Source of the DNA: PLanc-01 sp034678485
GTDB lineage: Bacteria > Planctomycetota > Phycisphaerae > Sedimentisphaerales > Anaerobacaceae
Assembly (NCBI GenBank): GCA_034678485.1
Contig: JAXDBU010000013.1
Span: forward strand, 1 to 64,000
DNA: 64,000 nt
Direction of reading: 5' to 3'
Shown here one piece after another: positions 1-7,849 of this stretch. The notes below the pieces were generated by a model that saw nothing but the letters and a program-made list of their open reading frames with translations, had not been told where the DNA came from and did not search any database. Made by a program: the position numbers and the translations under genes. Positions within the stretch are counted from its first letter, which is position 1. The number at the start of each line of letters is the position of its first letter.

Positions 1-835
1 CGGTAAAGGGGAAGGCGAGTCCGGCGAAATTGCTGCCGCCGCCGGCACAGCCGATCACGACGTCGGGCAGCTTCTCCCCGGCGACCTTCAACTGCTGCTT
101 GGCCTCCAGGCCGATGATCGTCTGGTGCAGCAGGACGTGGTTGAGCACACTGCCGAGGGAGTACCGGGTTTTGCCGGTCGGGTCGGTGACGGCGGCCTCA
201 ATAGCTTCGCTGATGGCGATGCCCAGGCTGCCCGGCGTGTCCGGCATCTCGGCCAGGATCTTGCGACCCGCGTTGGTCTCGCTGCTCGGACTGGCGATGC
301 ACTTGGCGCCCCAGACCTGCATCATCAGCTTGCGGAAGGGCTTCTGATCGAAGCTGATCCGCACCATATACACCTTGCACTCCAGACCCAGCAGAGCACA
401 GGCAAAAGCCAGGGCGCTGCCCCACTGGCCTGCGCCGGTTTCCGTCGTCAGACGCTTGATGCCGGCGACTTTGTTGTAGTAGGCCTGGGCAACCGCTGTA
501 TTCGGCTTGTGACTGCCCGGCGGGCTGGTGCTTTCATCCTTGTAGTAGATGCGCGCCGGCGTCTTGAGATACTTCTCCAGGTAGACCGCTCGACGCAACG
601 GCGCCGGTCGCCAGCGATACAGGATATCCAGCACGTCCTGCGGAATGTCGATCCACCGCTGCGTGCTGACTTCCTGCTCGATGAGGTTCATCGGGAAGAC
701 CGGGGCCAACATCTCCGCCGATATGGGCTTGCCGTCCGGGCCCAGCGGCGGCAGCAGCGGCGTGGGGAGATCCGCCGCCAGATTGTACCATTGCCGAGGT
801 ATGTCCGTCTCTTTCAACAGGATCTTGTGTTCCAT
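1..835 (-). CDS. trpB: TrpB2-type tryptophan synthase beta chain, C-terminus cut by window edge
   Basis: This PLP enzyme would join indole (or a related nucleophile) to serine in tryptophan synthesis. The reverse strand from the ATG at 835 reads without a stop to base 1, giving about 278 N-terminal residues. The PLP lysine lies in the motif GSHKPNTA and the glycine-rich phosphate loop in GCAGGGSN near the cut end. The N-terminus (IPRQWYNLAADLP, then PLLPPLGPDGKPI) is the extended form typical of the TrpB2 subfamily rather than the TrpA-partnered TrpB1. A GGAG about 10 bases upstream supports the start. No trpA is visible here. TrpB2 proteins often act alone or as salvage enzymes, so the physiological role is inferred. 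Confidence 0.88.
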   Translation of the reverse strand, partial: MEHKILLKETDIPRQWYNLAADLPTPLLPPLGPDGKPISAEMLAPVFPMNLIEQEVSTQRWIDIPQDVLDILYRWRPAPLRRAVYLEKYLKTPARIYYKDESTSPPGSHKPNTAVAQAYYNKVAGIKRLTTETGAGQWGSALAFACALLGLECKVYMVRISFDQKPFRKLMMQVWGAKCIASPSSETNAGRKILAEMPDTPGSLGIAISEAIEAAVTDPTGKTRYSLGSVLNHVLLHQTIIGLEAKQQLKVAGEKLPDVVIGCAGGGSNFAGLAFPFT

Positions 836-1298
836 GTGAGGATCTCCAACCAAACCGCATTCAGCCTAACCACATTCACAGTAGAACCTTAGAAACTGCA
901 TTGTTAGCGGATTACACGGCGGCTGTCAAAAGAAATTTCCCATTGCCCCCCGATGGAGGCCGAGTCTCGGCAAGCTCTCGACGGCTTTCTCGGACCTTCT
1001 CACTCACGAATCAAAGGTGGCTTCTGAGGCGACTCCGAGAGGATTGGCCTGCAGGTCTGAGGGCAACTCCCCCTGCCAAGACCCTCCGCAGCCGTTGGGG
1101 GCGTCCCCTGTCGTCGCCGAATCTCCTGGGCTTTGATGGCTGCCGTCATGTCAATGCCGATGCATGGCTTCTTCGGCGGACCGCGCCGTTTCGACGGCCC
1201 GTGAGAGGAGATGATTATGGGCGCACGAGAAAGCAAGCAGGAGCTTAGGGATTCCTGTTAGGACTCTCGTCCTGTTGAAACCCGGACGAGACAACGAT

Positions 1299-1332
1299 GC
1301 CGGTGAGGCCCGATCGAAAGGACCTCACCGGC
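1299..1332 (-). terminator. Perfect 10-bp inverted repeat in the 836-1379 gene-free gap
   Basis: Bases 1299-1308 and 1323-1332 are perfect complements around a 14-base loop. The hairpin lies just past the stop of the minus-strand PEP-CTERM gene, so it is probably that gene's terminator. No strong T-run follows on the minus strand, so intrinsic termination is only moderately supported. The rest of 836-1379 holds no convincing gene; its open frames lack ribosome-binding sites and recognisable protein sequence. Confidence 0.5.
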
Positions 1333-1379
1333 AACGGGCTATTCATGGACTTGGAATCAGACTAAGCACGGGGCGTTTG

Positions 1380-2168
1380 TCACACGATCTTCCGCAACTT
1401 CATGCCGCCATAGCCCAACCCGAGCAGGCCCAGCAGAACGGCACCGGGGACAGGGACAGGGGCGACCCTGTCGACGAGGTAGATCATGTCGTCATAGTCC
1501 ACATCACCCAGGTTCAGATCCTCCCAGGCGAGGAGGTACGGATCTGAGAATGTCCACTCCACAGGATCGGCAGCACCTACCTTGACCCAGAGCGTTTCCC
1601 CCGCAAGTTCCGGCACGGCAAAGGTCATGAGGTGATCCCAACCGGAGGGATTCAGCCCGGATTCAGAGTAGTACAGGGCCCCGTTCGAATCCAGATACCA
1701 CCCAAACAAGTTGCTCGTGCCGAGAGAGAACGTCGCGGCCGGATACGGGAGGGCGTAGGTCCCGTCTCCCTTCCACCCAAACCCCGTGTAGTTGCTGAGG
1801 AGAGCCTTCGTTACGGATCCGGTCCCCAGATCTGTATAGTAGCCGACCGTATTCGTGTTGCCGGCGGTCAGGCCGATCAACGCGATCTGCCCATTCAACT
1901 CTTCCCACACGTAGTCGGGCTGGACGAACCTGTCGTCAATCTGTTCGTTGTCCGCGTAGGTCGTTCCCGCAACCTGATTGACGGCATCGAAAATATCCGG
2001 GATTCCGTCATTCGCGGGATTCTTGCCATTCCTGTCAGCGGCAGTCGGCGTGCCATCGAGGGTGGCATCGTACGTATCTTCAGGCATGAAGGGAAAGATA
2101 TCCGCGGTGGCTGTGGCAGTCACTTGAAGCACGCTCGCCACCGTTATTGCTAAAACCAACCGCTTCAT
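1380..2168 (-). CDS. PEP-CTERM (exosortase-sorted) secreted protein with DUF4114-like end
   Basis: A 262-residue exported protein. The start at 2168 is chosen because AGGAAGG sits 7 bases upstream and the protein then opens with a clean signal peptide (MKRLVLAITVASVLQ..., cleaved after about residue 22). The body is acidic, rich in Asn, Gly and Tyr, and contains WEDLNLGDVDYDD, which resembles the DUF4114 acidic motif. The C-terminus is a sorting signal: VPVPGAVLL, a glycine/leucine membrane segment, then a basic tail (KLRK). In this family the exosortase cleaves near the PxP motif and the protein ends up in extracellular matrix or envelope. A slightly longer in-frame start at 2213 exists but lacks the ribosome-binding site. 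No exosortase gene is in the window. Confidence 0.8.
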   Translation of the reverse strand: MKRLVLAITVASVLQVTATATADIFPFMPEDTYDATLDGTPTAADRNGKNPANDGIPDIFDAVNQVAGTTYADNEQIDDRFVQPDYVWEELNGQIALIGLTAGNTNTVGYYTDLGTGSVTKALLSNYTGFGWKGDGTYALPYPAATFSLGTSNLFGWYLDSNGALYYSESGLNPSGWDHLMTFAVPELAGETLWVKVGAADPVEWTFSDPYLLAWEDLNLGDVDYDDMIYLVDRVAPVPVPGAVLLGLLGLGYGGMKLRKIV

Positions 2169-2271
2169 GGGTATTCCTTCCTGATTGTCAGAGATGACCA
2201 TTGGGGACTTCATCCCATGCCCACCTCCGGAAGACGAATGTCCAGAGACCCACCCAGGGACATTCGCCCGG

Positions 2272-2691
2272 TCATTCGGTGAACACGGGAAGCTCTTGGG
2301 AACAGGGTCGACCAGGAGGTGCGCGAGAGGCGAGTACCGTCGGTACTGACTGCTGCTTCCGCCGGAGAGACGAGATCACCTCACCACGGTACTGGGGCAA
2401 GGGGTCTTCTCTTGGAACGTTTGGCTGGACAAGACAATGGATCTGCGCAAAGCGAAGGCAATCGGGGGAGATCGCAGGACTGCACCCGACCTGGAATGGG
2501 CCACCCTCGTGATACCAAGTGACAACACCCAGCAACAACCCCTTCGCCCAAGGAGCCGCCTTGCACCGTTCGAGGCTCAAGAAGATATACAGGCAAAGAC
2601 CGAGGCCAACCAGCGGGACCATCTCGCCGAGGACGACCGCGGCAACAACCATCGCCACGGTCACCGTCAGGATGTGCTTCACCGACACCAT
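2272..2691 (-). CDS. Possible small membrane protein, unrecognised
   Basis: An open minus-strand frame whose first 60 codons encode two hydrophobic helices (HILTVTVAMVVAAVVLG and VGLGLCLYIFLSL), which look like real membrane segments. The second half is Pro, Arg and Ser rich and looks less like a protein. The start is unclear: ATG at 2691 has only a close GAGG, and a nearby GTG is equally possible. I recognise no family. The coding end may be wrong or the gene may be decayed. Confidence 0.35.
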   Translation of the reverse strand: MVSVKHILTVTVAMVVAAVVLGEMVPLVGLGLCLYIFLSLERCKAAPWAKGLLLGVVTWYHEGGPFQVGCSPAISPDCLRFAQIHCLVQPNVPREDPLPQYRGEVISSLRRKQQSVPTVLASRAPPGRPCSQELPVFTE

Positions 2692-2948
2692 CCTCGACAC
2701 ATCTCCATCACCCTCTCCTTCCCGAACATCGTCTATTCTCGCGCAGCCCGCGTGCCGTGTCAAGGGAATTTTGGAATACTCGTAACGACTACCGTTCATG
2801 TCCACAGGTGAACTATGAATTTCGTCTCACTTCTGCCGGAGGGCCTGTGCGGTCCGCAGACGCCTGATCCCTATCACGGAGGCCATGAATCATCTGGCCG
2901 GACGGGCCGGACCACGGTAGAATCGAAGCCGGCATTCGCTGGGTCGCG

Positions 2949-2980
2949 CGGGCGCGAGATTGCGCGTCTTCTCGCGCCCG
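2949..2980. repeat. 11-bp inverted repeat upstream of the TIM-barrel gene
   Basis: Bases 2949-2959 and 2970-2980 are perfect complements around a 10-base loop. The hairpin lies about 45 bases ahead of the start at 3027. It could be an attenuator-like or regulatory hairpin of the plus-strand gene, or a terminator for upstream transcription. It has no T-run. Confidence 0.4.
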
Positions 2981-3026
2981 TCGGAGCGGGTGGATACTGT
3001 GAATCTTCAGTGAACAGGAGACAGCA

Positions 3027-3917
3027 ATGTATGAGAGGAGTACCGGGCGACGGGATTTTCTGAAGGCTGCCGCCGTGCTTGCGGCCGGTCTGAAGTTGGG
3101 ACAAACGGGCGAATCAACTTACGGCCAGTCGGCAACGGGCCGACCGCTGAAAGCATGCCAGTTCGGCATGTTGCCGAAGGAGCTGGCCGATTCGGAGAAG
3201 TTCGTTTTGGCCAAGAAGTGCGGCTTCGAGGGGATTGAACACTCGCCCATGGAAGACGCGGCGGCAGCCAGGGAGCTCGGTACCTTGTCGCGTCAAGCGG
3301 GCGTGCCGATCCACTCGCTCTGTTACGGCGGCTGGGGCGCCCCGCTGTCAGCCCCCCGGCCGGAAGTTGTCGATAAGGGCCTGGCAGGCGTGGAGGCCGC
3401 CCTGCGGAGCGCCAAGGACCAGGGCGCAAACGTCGTCCTGCTGGTGCCCGCTGTCGTGACGGAGGAGGTCGGCTACGCGGAAGCCTATTCTCGTTCCCAG
3501 GCAAACATCCGCAAGGTGCTGCCGCTGGCCGCGGAACTGCAAGTGACCATCGCGGTCGAAAATGTCTGGAACAAATTCCTCCTGAGCCCGGTGGAGTTCG
3601 CACGGTATGTCGATGAGTTCGACAGTCCCTGGCTCCGAGCCTATATCGACGTGGGCAACATGATCCTGTTCGGGTTCGCCCAGGACTGGATCCGCACGGT
3701 TGGCAGGCGGATCATCCGCATCCACCTGAAGGACTTCAGGCGGGAAGGGTACCGGTGGACGAACCTCCTCGAGGGGGATGTGAACTGGCCTCAGGTCCGG
3801 AAAGCCCTGGCCGAAATCGGCTATTGCAGCTACCTGACGACCGAGCTTCAAGGCGGCGATGAGGCCTACCTCACGGACCTGGCCAGGCGAATCGACAAAA
3901 TTATCGCGATGAGTTGA
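3027..3917 (+). CDS. TAT-exported sugar phosphate isomerase/epimerase (xylose isomerase-like TIM barrel)
   Basis: A 296-residue protein of the AP-endonuclease-2/xylose-isomerase-like TIM-barrel family. It starts with a twin-arginine signal (GRRDFLKAAAVLAAG), so it is expected to fold in the cytoplasm and move to the periplasm. The metal ligands of the family are visible: Glu in VENVWN, Asp in IDVGN, His in IHLKDF and Glu in TTELQGG. An AGGAG lies 8 bases before the ATG. These proteins isomerise or epimerise sugars, but the substrate cannot be read from sequence. Planctomycetes carry many such TAT versions beside Gfo/Idh/MocA oxidoreductases; one of those lies at 8695-10026. Confidence 0.85.
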   Translation: MYERSTGRRDFLKAAAVLAAGLKLGQTGESTYGQSATGRPLKACQFGMLPKELADSEKFVLAKKCGFEGIEHSPMEDAAAARELGTLSRQAGVPIHSLCYGGWGAPLSAPRPEVVDKGLAGVEAALRSAKDQGANVVLLVPAVVTEEVGYAEAYSRSQANIRKVLPLAAELQVTIAVENVWNKFLLSPVEFARYVDEFDSPWLRAYIDVGNMILFGFAQDWIRTVGRRIIRIHLKDFRREGYRWTNLLEGDVNWPQVRKALAEIGYCSYLTTELQGGDEAYLTDLARRIDKIIAMS

Positions 3918-3949
3918 ATCTCGCGGTCGGTTGCATCCGATATTACCTA

Positions 3950-4007
3950 TTGACGCGCGAGGGTTGTCCCCTCACAATCGAGACTTCTGCGGCTGCTCGA
4001 CAGCCGC
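3950..4007 (+). promoter_or_regulatory. Candidate sigma-70 promoter and 5' leader hairpin of the RRM gene
   Basis: TTGACG (3950-3955), a 17-base spacer and CACAAT (3973-3978) form a plausible housekeeping promoter. The start point would be near 3985, leaving a leader of almost 190 bases before the RRM protein start. The leader begins with a 7-bp stem (3989-3995 with 4001-4007) and a 5-base loop. The -10 matches only four of six positions, so the promoter is tentative. Confidence 0.4.
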
Positions 4008-4171
4008 TCGCTGGAGGAACGAGAAGAGTGCGAAAAGCCTGTGCAAGATGGTGATTGGCGGGAGAATGTGCCGGACGCTGAGAGTATGTCCATGTGTCGA
4101 TGACTCCGGTCACAGAGGCCGGTGAGCGTACGAGTGCGGAGACGTGCAGTGTCACAGGAAAGGAGCATACA

Positions 4172-4480
4172 ATGGTCATCTTCGTAGGGAACTTCTCGGA
4201 CAACACGAGCGAGTCCGAACTGTTGGACAGATTCGAACAGTACGGGCGAGTCACGGCCATCAACGTGATGCGAGATGAGATTTCCGATCGCGTGCTGGGT
4301 TTCGCGTTCGTGGAAATGCCCGACAGCGCCGCTGCTCACAGGGCCATTGCCTCTTCGAACCGGACGGTATTGAAGAATGCGACCCTGATCGTCTGCGAGA
4401 CGGCCCCACGCGTCGAGCGGCGACGCTTCGCCCAGAAGCAGTCTTCGTCCAAACAGCTGTACAGCGCGGGCCAGGGCTGA
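4172..4480 (+). CDS. Single-RRM RNA-binding protein
   Basis: A 102-residue protein consisting of one RNA recognition motif and a short basic, Gln/Ser-rich tail. RNP2 is IFVGNF at residues 3-8 and RNP1 is VLGFAFVEM near residue 45, with the aromatic residues that stack on RNA. AAAGGAG lies 7 bases before the ATG at 4172; an in-frame ATG at 4094 has no such site. Bacterial single-RRM proteins (Rbp type, as in cyanobacteria) bind single-stranded RNA and are often cold- or stress-induced. It is followed 51 bases later by the CBS gene and is probably co-transcribed with it. The long leader hints at control at RNA level. Confidence 0.9.
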   Translation: MVIFVGNFSDNTSESELLDRFEQYGRVTAINVMRDEISDRVLGFAFVEMPDSAAAHRAIASSNRTVLKNATLIVCETAPRVERRRFAQKQSSSKQLYSAGQG

Positions 4481-4531
4481 TCCGGGCGCAACAAGACTAA
4501 TCAACAGCCCTCTGAGGCTTGGGAGCGAAAG

Positions 4532-4924
4532 ATGTTCAAAGCGAGCGATGTAGCCAAGAAGATGGTCATTACGATCCGCCCGGACACCCCGATTTATGAC
4601 GCGATTCGACTCATGGCCAACCGAAACTTGACGGCGCTGCCCATCGTGGACGCGGAGCTGAATCTTGTCGGCATGTTGTCGGAGAAGGACGTGCTCAGAC
4701 TCCTCTATGAAACGGCGGACCGCGCCGAGCAGACCGCAGCCGACTATATGAGCACCCACGTGCCCAGCCTGGATATGAACGCGAGCCTGATCGATCTGTG
4801 CGACCAACTTATCGATTCGAGCTCGCGGGTCATGCCTCTGACGGAAAACGGCAGACTGTCCGCAATCGCCAACCGCAGCGATCTGATTCAGGGCATCCTG
4901 AGAGTCAAAGGCCAGGCTATCTGA
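4532..4924 (+). CDS. Tandem CBS-domain protein
   Basis: A 130-residue protein with two CBS motifs and no catalytic partner. CBS1 is roughly residues 5-62 (VITIRPDTPIYDAIRLM through GMLSEKDVLRLL). CBS2 is roughly residues 70-126 (HVPSLDMNASLIDLCDQLI through AIANRSDLIQGI). Paired CBS domains bind adenosine nucleotides or related ligands and act as energy or stress sensors. The protein probably works as a stand-alone module or partner subunit. It sits directly downstream of the RRM gene and converges on hsp20, separated by a bidirectional hairpin. Confidence 0.88.
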   Translation: MFKASDVAKKMVITIRPDTPIYDAIRLMANRNLTALPIVDAELNLVGMLSEKDVLRLLYETADRAEQTAADYMSTHVPSLDMNASLIDLCDQLIDSSSRVMPLTENGRLSAIANRSDLIQGILRVKGQAI

Positions 4925-4966
4925 AAACGACCTGCCTCGGCGGACCGGGCGCGGGATGTCTCTCCG

Positions 4967-5009
4967 AAAAAGCATATGCCACCCGGGCCTGTGCGACCCA
5001 GGTGGCATA
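4967..5009 (-). terminator. Terminator between convergent CBS and hsp20 genes
   Basis: Bases 4975-4987 pair with 4997-5009 (13 bp, one mismatch) around a 9-base loop. Read on the minus strand, the stem is followed by a run of five T (4971-4967). That makes it a good intrinsic terminator for hsp20 and a possible stop for the plus-strand CBS transcript. Confidence 0.7.
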
Positions 5010-5048
5010 CGTCGCTGTGTGGCTCTCTGGTGAGAGAGAAGAGAGCGG

Positions 5049-5498
5049 TTATCCTTTCACTTTCACTTTCACGGCCTTGCTCTTCTCGGCCTTCGGCAGC
5101 GTGACCGACAGGACGCCATCCTTGACGACGGCCTCGATCTTGGCCGGGTCGACCTCCGTGGGCATCGGGATGTCCCTGCGGAACGAGCCGTAAGTGCTCT
5201 CCAAATGGTAGTACCCGTCGCGCTTGTCCTCGTGCGATTCCTTCTTCTCGCCGCTGAGGGTCAGCGTGTTGCCGTAAACCGAGATCTCGATATCGTCGGG
5301 CGTGCAGCCGGGAACCTCGGCACGGACCACGACTGCGTCGTCCTTCTCCGCGACGTCGATCGCCGGCCAGGCTCGTTCGGTGAAGAAGGACAGCGGCCTG
5401 TCCAGCCCTCGGAAGAAGCCGTCGAAAAGGTCGTCCATCTGGCTGCGAAACGAACCCAATTCATTTCGATTCCTGCGAACCCATGGTACAATCGCCAT
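5049..5498 (-). CDS. hsp20: Small heat-shock protein, Hsp20/alpha-crystallin family
   Basis: A 149-residue ATP-independent holdase. The alpha-crystallin domain spans about residues 40-140 (AIDVAEKDDAVVVRAEVPG through GVLSVTLPKAEK). It contains the family signatures PGCTPDDIEISV, LTLSGEK and the terminal GVLSVTLPK. The N-terminal arm (RNELGSFRSQMDDLFDGFF) and the short basic C-terminus (KAVKVKVKG) are standard. The start at 5498 is chosen because AAGGGGG sits 8 bases upstream; a TTG at 5522 would add eight residues. A sigma-54 promoter lies upstream at 5578-5594, and the T-run terminator at 4967-5009 follows the gene, so it appears to be a single-gene transcript. Confidence 0.95.
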   Translation of the reverse strand: MAIVPWVRRNRNELGSFRSQMDDLFDGFFRGLDRPLSFFTERAWPAIDVAEKDDAVVVRAEVPGCTPDDIEISVYGNTLTLSGEKKESHEDKRDGYYHLESTYGSFRRDIPMPTEVDPAKIEAVVKDGVLSVTLPKAEKSKAVKVKVKG

Positions 5499-5577
5499 AT
5501 GCATTACCCCCTTTCTTGCCAAAACACGATTTCAGATCTTCTTCAGATTCGAATCCGCATTTCTTATAAAGGGGATA

Positions 5578-5594
5578 TGCAAATCGCGTGCCAG
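5578..5594 (-). promoter_or_regulatory. Sigma-54 (-24/-12) promoter of hsp20
   Basis: On the minus strand, TGGCACG at 5593-5587, four bases, then TTGCA at 5582-5578 match the RpoN consensus (YTGGCACG-N4-TTGCW) without a mismatch. The expected start point is near 5567, about 70 bases before the hsp20 ATG. This implies control by a bacterial enhancer-binding protein; none is encoded in the window. Confidence 0.7.
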
Positions 5595-5642
5595 AGCGGG
5601 ATCGGCCATAATGACCCAAAATCGAGGAATCAAATGAAGATT

Positions 5643-5707
5643 GACGCCCCCCAGGCGTCCTATAGACTGTCAAAATGGCACTTGGGGCGTGCTGAGGCGT
5701 CCAATAG
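5643..5707. promoter_or_regulatory. Repeated GGCGT half-sites, candidate enhancer for the sigma-54 promoter
   Basis: A 13-base direct repeat, AGGCGTCC[TA]ATAG, occurs at 5653-5665 and 5695-5707, spaced 42 bases (about four helical turns). The first copy also forms a dyad, GACGCC-N5-GGCGTC, at 5643-5659. A further GGCGT is at 5686-5690. Relative to the predicted hsp20 start near 5567 these lie at about -75 to -140, where enhancer-binding proteins usually bind. They could instead serve the divergent gene at 5772. Confidence 0.45.
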
Positions 5708-5771
5708 GCCGTTGCGACTGCGGGATACAGGGGATTTGCAGATAGGGATTCACCAAAGGAAGGACGATTAC

Positions 5772-6530
5772 ATGGGCAATGTGCAAGGCACTCCACGCTG
5801 GGACTCGATCCGCCAGACCATTCGCGACCCGCTGTCGCGGTTCGTCGAGCACCTGCAAACCGGACTCGGCGTCCACCTGGGGAGTGTTACCGTCGTCGGC
5901 AGCGCCCTGACGGATGACTTCCGTCCGGGCGTCAGCGACATCAACACCGTGGTCGTGCTGGACGAGCCCAGCGTGTCGGCCTTGAAGGCCGTCGCCTCGT
6001 TGGCCAAGCCGATGAGACGGCACGGGCTCTCGGCGCCGTTGCTGATGACCACGTCCTACATCGAGCGGTCTCGCGATGTGTTCGGCGTCGAGTTCCTCGA
6101 TCTCCAGTTGACGCACGAGACGATCCTGGGTGACGACCCATTCGCAGGCATTAGGATCGACAAACCGGACGTCCGCCTCCAGTGCGAGAGAGAGCTCAAG
6201 GCCATGCTCGTCCGACTGCGACAGGGCTGGATCGCCGCCGCGGGCGACATGAAGCTCGTCTGCGACATCCTCGTAGCGACCGCCAAGGGATTGACGCCCC
6301 TGCTGCGCGCCATGCTCTGGCTCACGGACATCGCGCGGCCGACGACGATGGCTGCCACAGTGCGGGAGGCCGCGGACCGCTTTCGCGTCAATTTGGATCC
6401 CGTCCTCGCTGCGGAGCAATGGCGCCATGAGAAGTCCCGGCCGTCCGATGCGGATATCGAGAACACCTTCGTCGGCATCGTCGGGGTCGTAGACCGGCTC
6501 GCCGCGATCCTCGACGACATGGAGGCATAG
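5772..6530 (+). CDS. Nucleotidyltransferase-like protein with degenerate catalytic motif
   Basis: A 252-residue protein with an N-terminal minimal nucleotidyltransferase fold. The signature is VVGSALTDDFRPGVSDIN (residues about 41-58), followed by a beta strand carrying a third acidic residue (VEFLDLQ, near residue 112) and an all-helical C-terminal half. In active enzymes the motif normally ends in Asp-x-Asp; here the second position is Asn (SDIN), so catalysis may be lost or altered. AAGGAAGG 8 bases upstream fixes the start at 5772. The TPM gene follows after two bases, so the two are translationally linked. The target is unknown. Confidence 0.65.
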   Translation: MGNVQGTPRWDSIRQTIRDPLSRFVEHLQTGLGVHLGSVTVVGSALTDDFRPGVSDINTVVVLDEPSVSALKAVASLAKPMRRHGLSAPLLMTTSYIERSRDVFGVEFLDLQLTHETILGDDPFAGIRIDKPDVRLQCERELKAMLVRLRQGWIAAAGDMKLVCDILVATAKGLTPLLRAMLWLTDIARPTTMAATVREAADRFRVNLDPVLAAEQWRHEKSRPSDADIENTFVGIVGVVDRLAAILDDMEA

Positions 6531-6532
6531 CC

Positions 6533-7540
6533 ATGCACAACCGCGCAGTAGTGTGGTTCTTCGTGATGATCCTCCTGACGCCGGTGGTTGGGGTGGGCAA
6601 CTACGCTCCCTCCCAACTGCCGACACCGCAACACTACGTCGAGGATTACGCCAACGTCGTCCGACCCGATCACGAGCAGGCTCTCAACCGCCTGCTCCAG
6701 GAGCTCGAACAGAAGACCGGCGCCCAGTACATCGTCCTGACCGTGCCCACCACCGCTGGCGTTCCGATCGACCAGTACTCCCTGGAGGTAGCTCGCGACA
6801 CGTGGAAACTCGGGCAGCGAGACAAGGACAACGGCATGCTCTTCGTGATCGCGGTCTCCGATCGCAAGTACTGGTTCACGCCGGGCAAGGGGCTGGAGGG
6901 GTTCCTCACGGACAGCTACCTTGCCGGCCTGGGCGAGAGGACCCTGGTTCCCTACCTCAAGCAGGGTCAGTACAGCGAAGGCATCTACGCCGTGAATCTC
7001 GCGGTGGTCCGACAAATCGCCGGCCGGATGGGCGCGACTCTGTCCGGACTGCCGGCACCCTCGCAGAGTCTGATTGATCCGCGTACAACCCAACAGCCCA
7101 ACCGGTCGGCTCCGCCGCGGCGTGTGGACGGTCGCAGTCCGAATCCGCAACCCTTCCGCCCGACTCCGGTGCAGCACGTGGGCGGCGGCAGTCTGAACTG
7201 GCTGCCTGCCTTGCCATGCTGCCTGGGACTGTTTGTCGCACTCCCGATCCTCCTGCTGATCCGCGCCGGTCGCGGGGCAGGAGGCTACAGCGAAACGAGC
7301 GGAGCGTTCTTCCCGACGATGTTCAATGGATTCAGCAGCCACACCCGCCATCACCATCTCGGTCCGTACGGGCATGGTCTGCGTGGCCCGTTGCGCGGCG
7401 GTCCCTTCGGCGGCGGGTTCGGCGGCTTCGGCGGTGGAATGGGACACAGGCCCGGCGGCCACGCGGGAGGGGGCATTGGGCACTTCGGAGGCGGGCGCGG
7501 AGGCCATTTCAGCGGCCGCGGTGCGGGCGGCAGTTGGTAG
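6533..7540 (+). CDS. TPM-domain (YgcG/DUF477) membrane protein with Gly-rich tail
   Basis: A 335-residue envelope protein. An N-terminal signal or anchor (VVWFFVMILLTPVVGV) precedes a TPM domain at about residues 30-165, with YVEDYANVV, the KTGAQYIVLTVPT strand and DNGMLFVIAVSDRKYWF. A Pro/Asn linker, a membrane helix (about 222-245) and a 70-residue Gly/His/Phe-rich tail follow. This is the standard order for the YgcG family, where the tail is often repeat-like and variable. TPM domains have been linked to phosphatase activity and to photosystem II repair in plants; the bacterial role is unclear. It starts two bases after the nucleotidyltransferase stop. Confidence 0.82.
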   Translation: MHNRAVVWFFVMILLTPVVGVGNYAPSQLPTPQHYVEDYANVVRPDHEQALNRLLQELEQKTGAQYIVLTVPTTAGVPIDQYSLEVARDTWKLGQRDKDNGMLFVIAVSDRKYWFTPGKGLEGFLTDSYLAGLGERTLVPYLKQGQYSEGIYAVNLAVVRQIAGRMGATLSGLPAPSQSLIDPRTTQQPNRSAPPRRVDGRSPNPQPFRPTPVQHVGGGSLNWLPALPCCLGLFVALPILLLIRAGRGAGGYSETSGAFFPTMFNGFSSHTRHHHLGPYGHGLRGPLRGGPFGGGFGGFGGGMGHRPGGHAGGGIGHFGGGRGGHFSGRGAGGSW

Positions 7541-7610
7541 AGCTGAGGAGACCGCAAGCACCTGCCCTCGCGCCTGTTCACGATGCGCCATGCGGTGCAA
7601 CCCAAAGAAT

Positions 7611-7634
7611 GGATTCCCGCTTGCGCGGGAATGA
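7611..7634. repeat. dRS3-like dispersed palindromic repeat
   Basis: ATTCCCGC (7613-7620), a 4-base loop and GCGGGAAT (7625-7632) form the ATTCCC...GGGAAT palindrome. It is known as dRS3 in Neisseria and occurs as a dispersed repeat in many bacteria. Only one copy lies in this window. It sits in the 7541-7849 gap, which otherwise shows only the ribosome-binding region of the EF-hand gene. Confidence 0.55.
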
Positions 7635-7849
7635 CAAACCAAGGAATTCCGCAATCCTACGCCGCAAATAGGCCCCCTTTTGCGAATGCCCACCTCTTTT
7701 CACAGACACAACGGATGCCCCTTCCCATTTGCCCGGCGCGGCACAGGAGTTGCGGCATTGAGACAGAAGAACCGCTGTTCTCGCATGACCCTGGCGGCGG
7801 AGTCAGGAAGACGTGTAGCCGGATAGGCACCCGAAAGGAGCAAGGCAAC

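Noticed and set aside
901..1248. Plus-strand open frame in the gap left of the PEP-CTERM gene
   Set aside because: No ribosome-binding site, no recognisable protein pattern, and Arg/Pro-rich composition typical of non-coding GC-rich DNA.
5672..5693. A second sigma-54 box (TGGCAC) on the plus strand before the nucleotidyltransferase gene
   Set aside because: The -12 TTGC element is missing at the required spacing.
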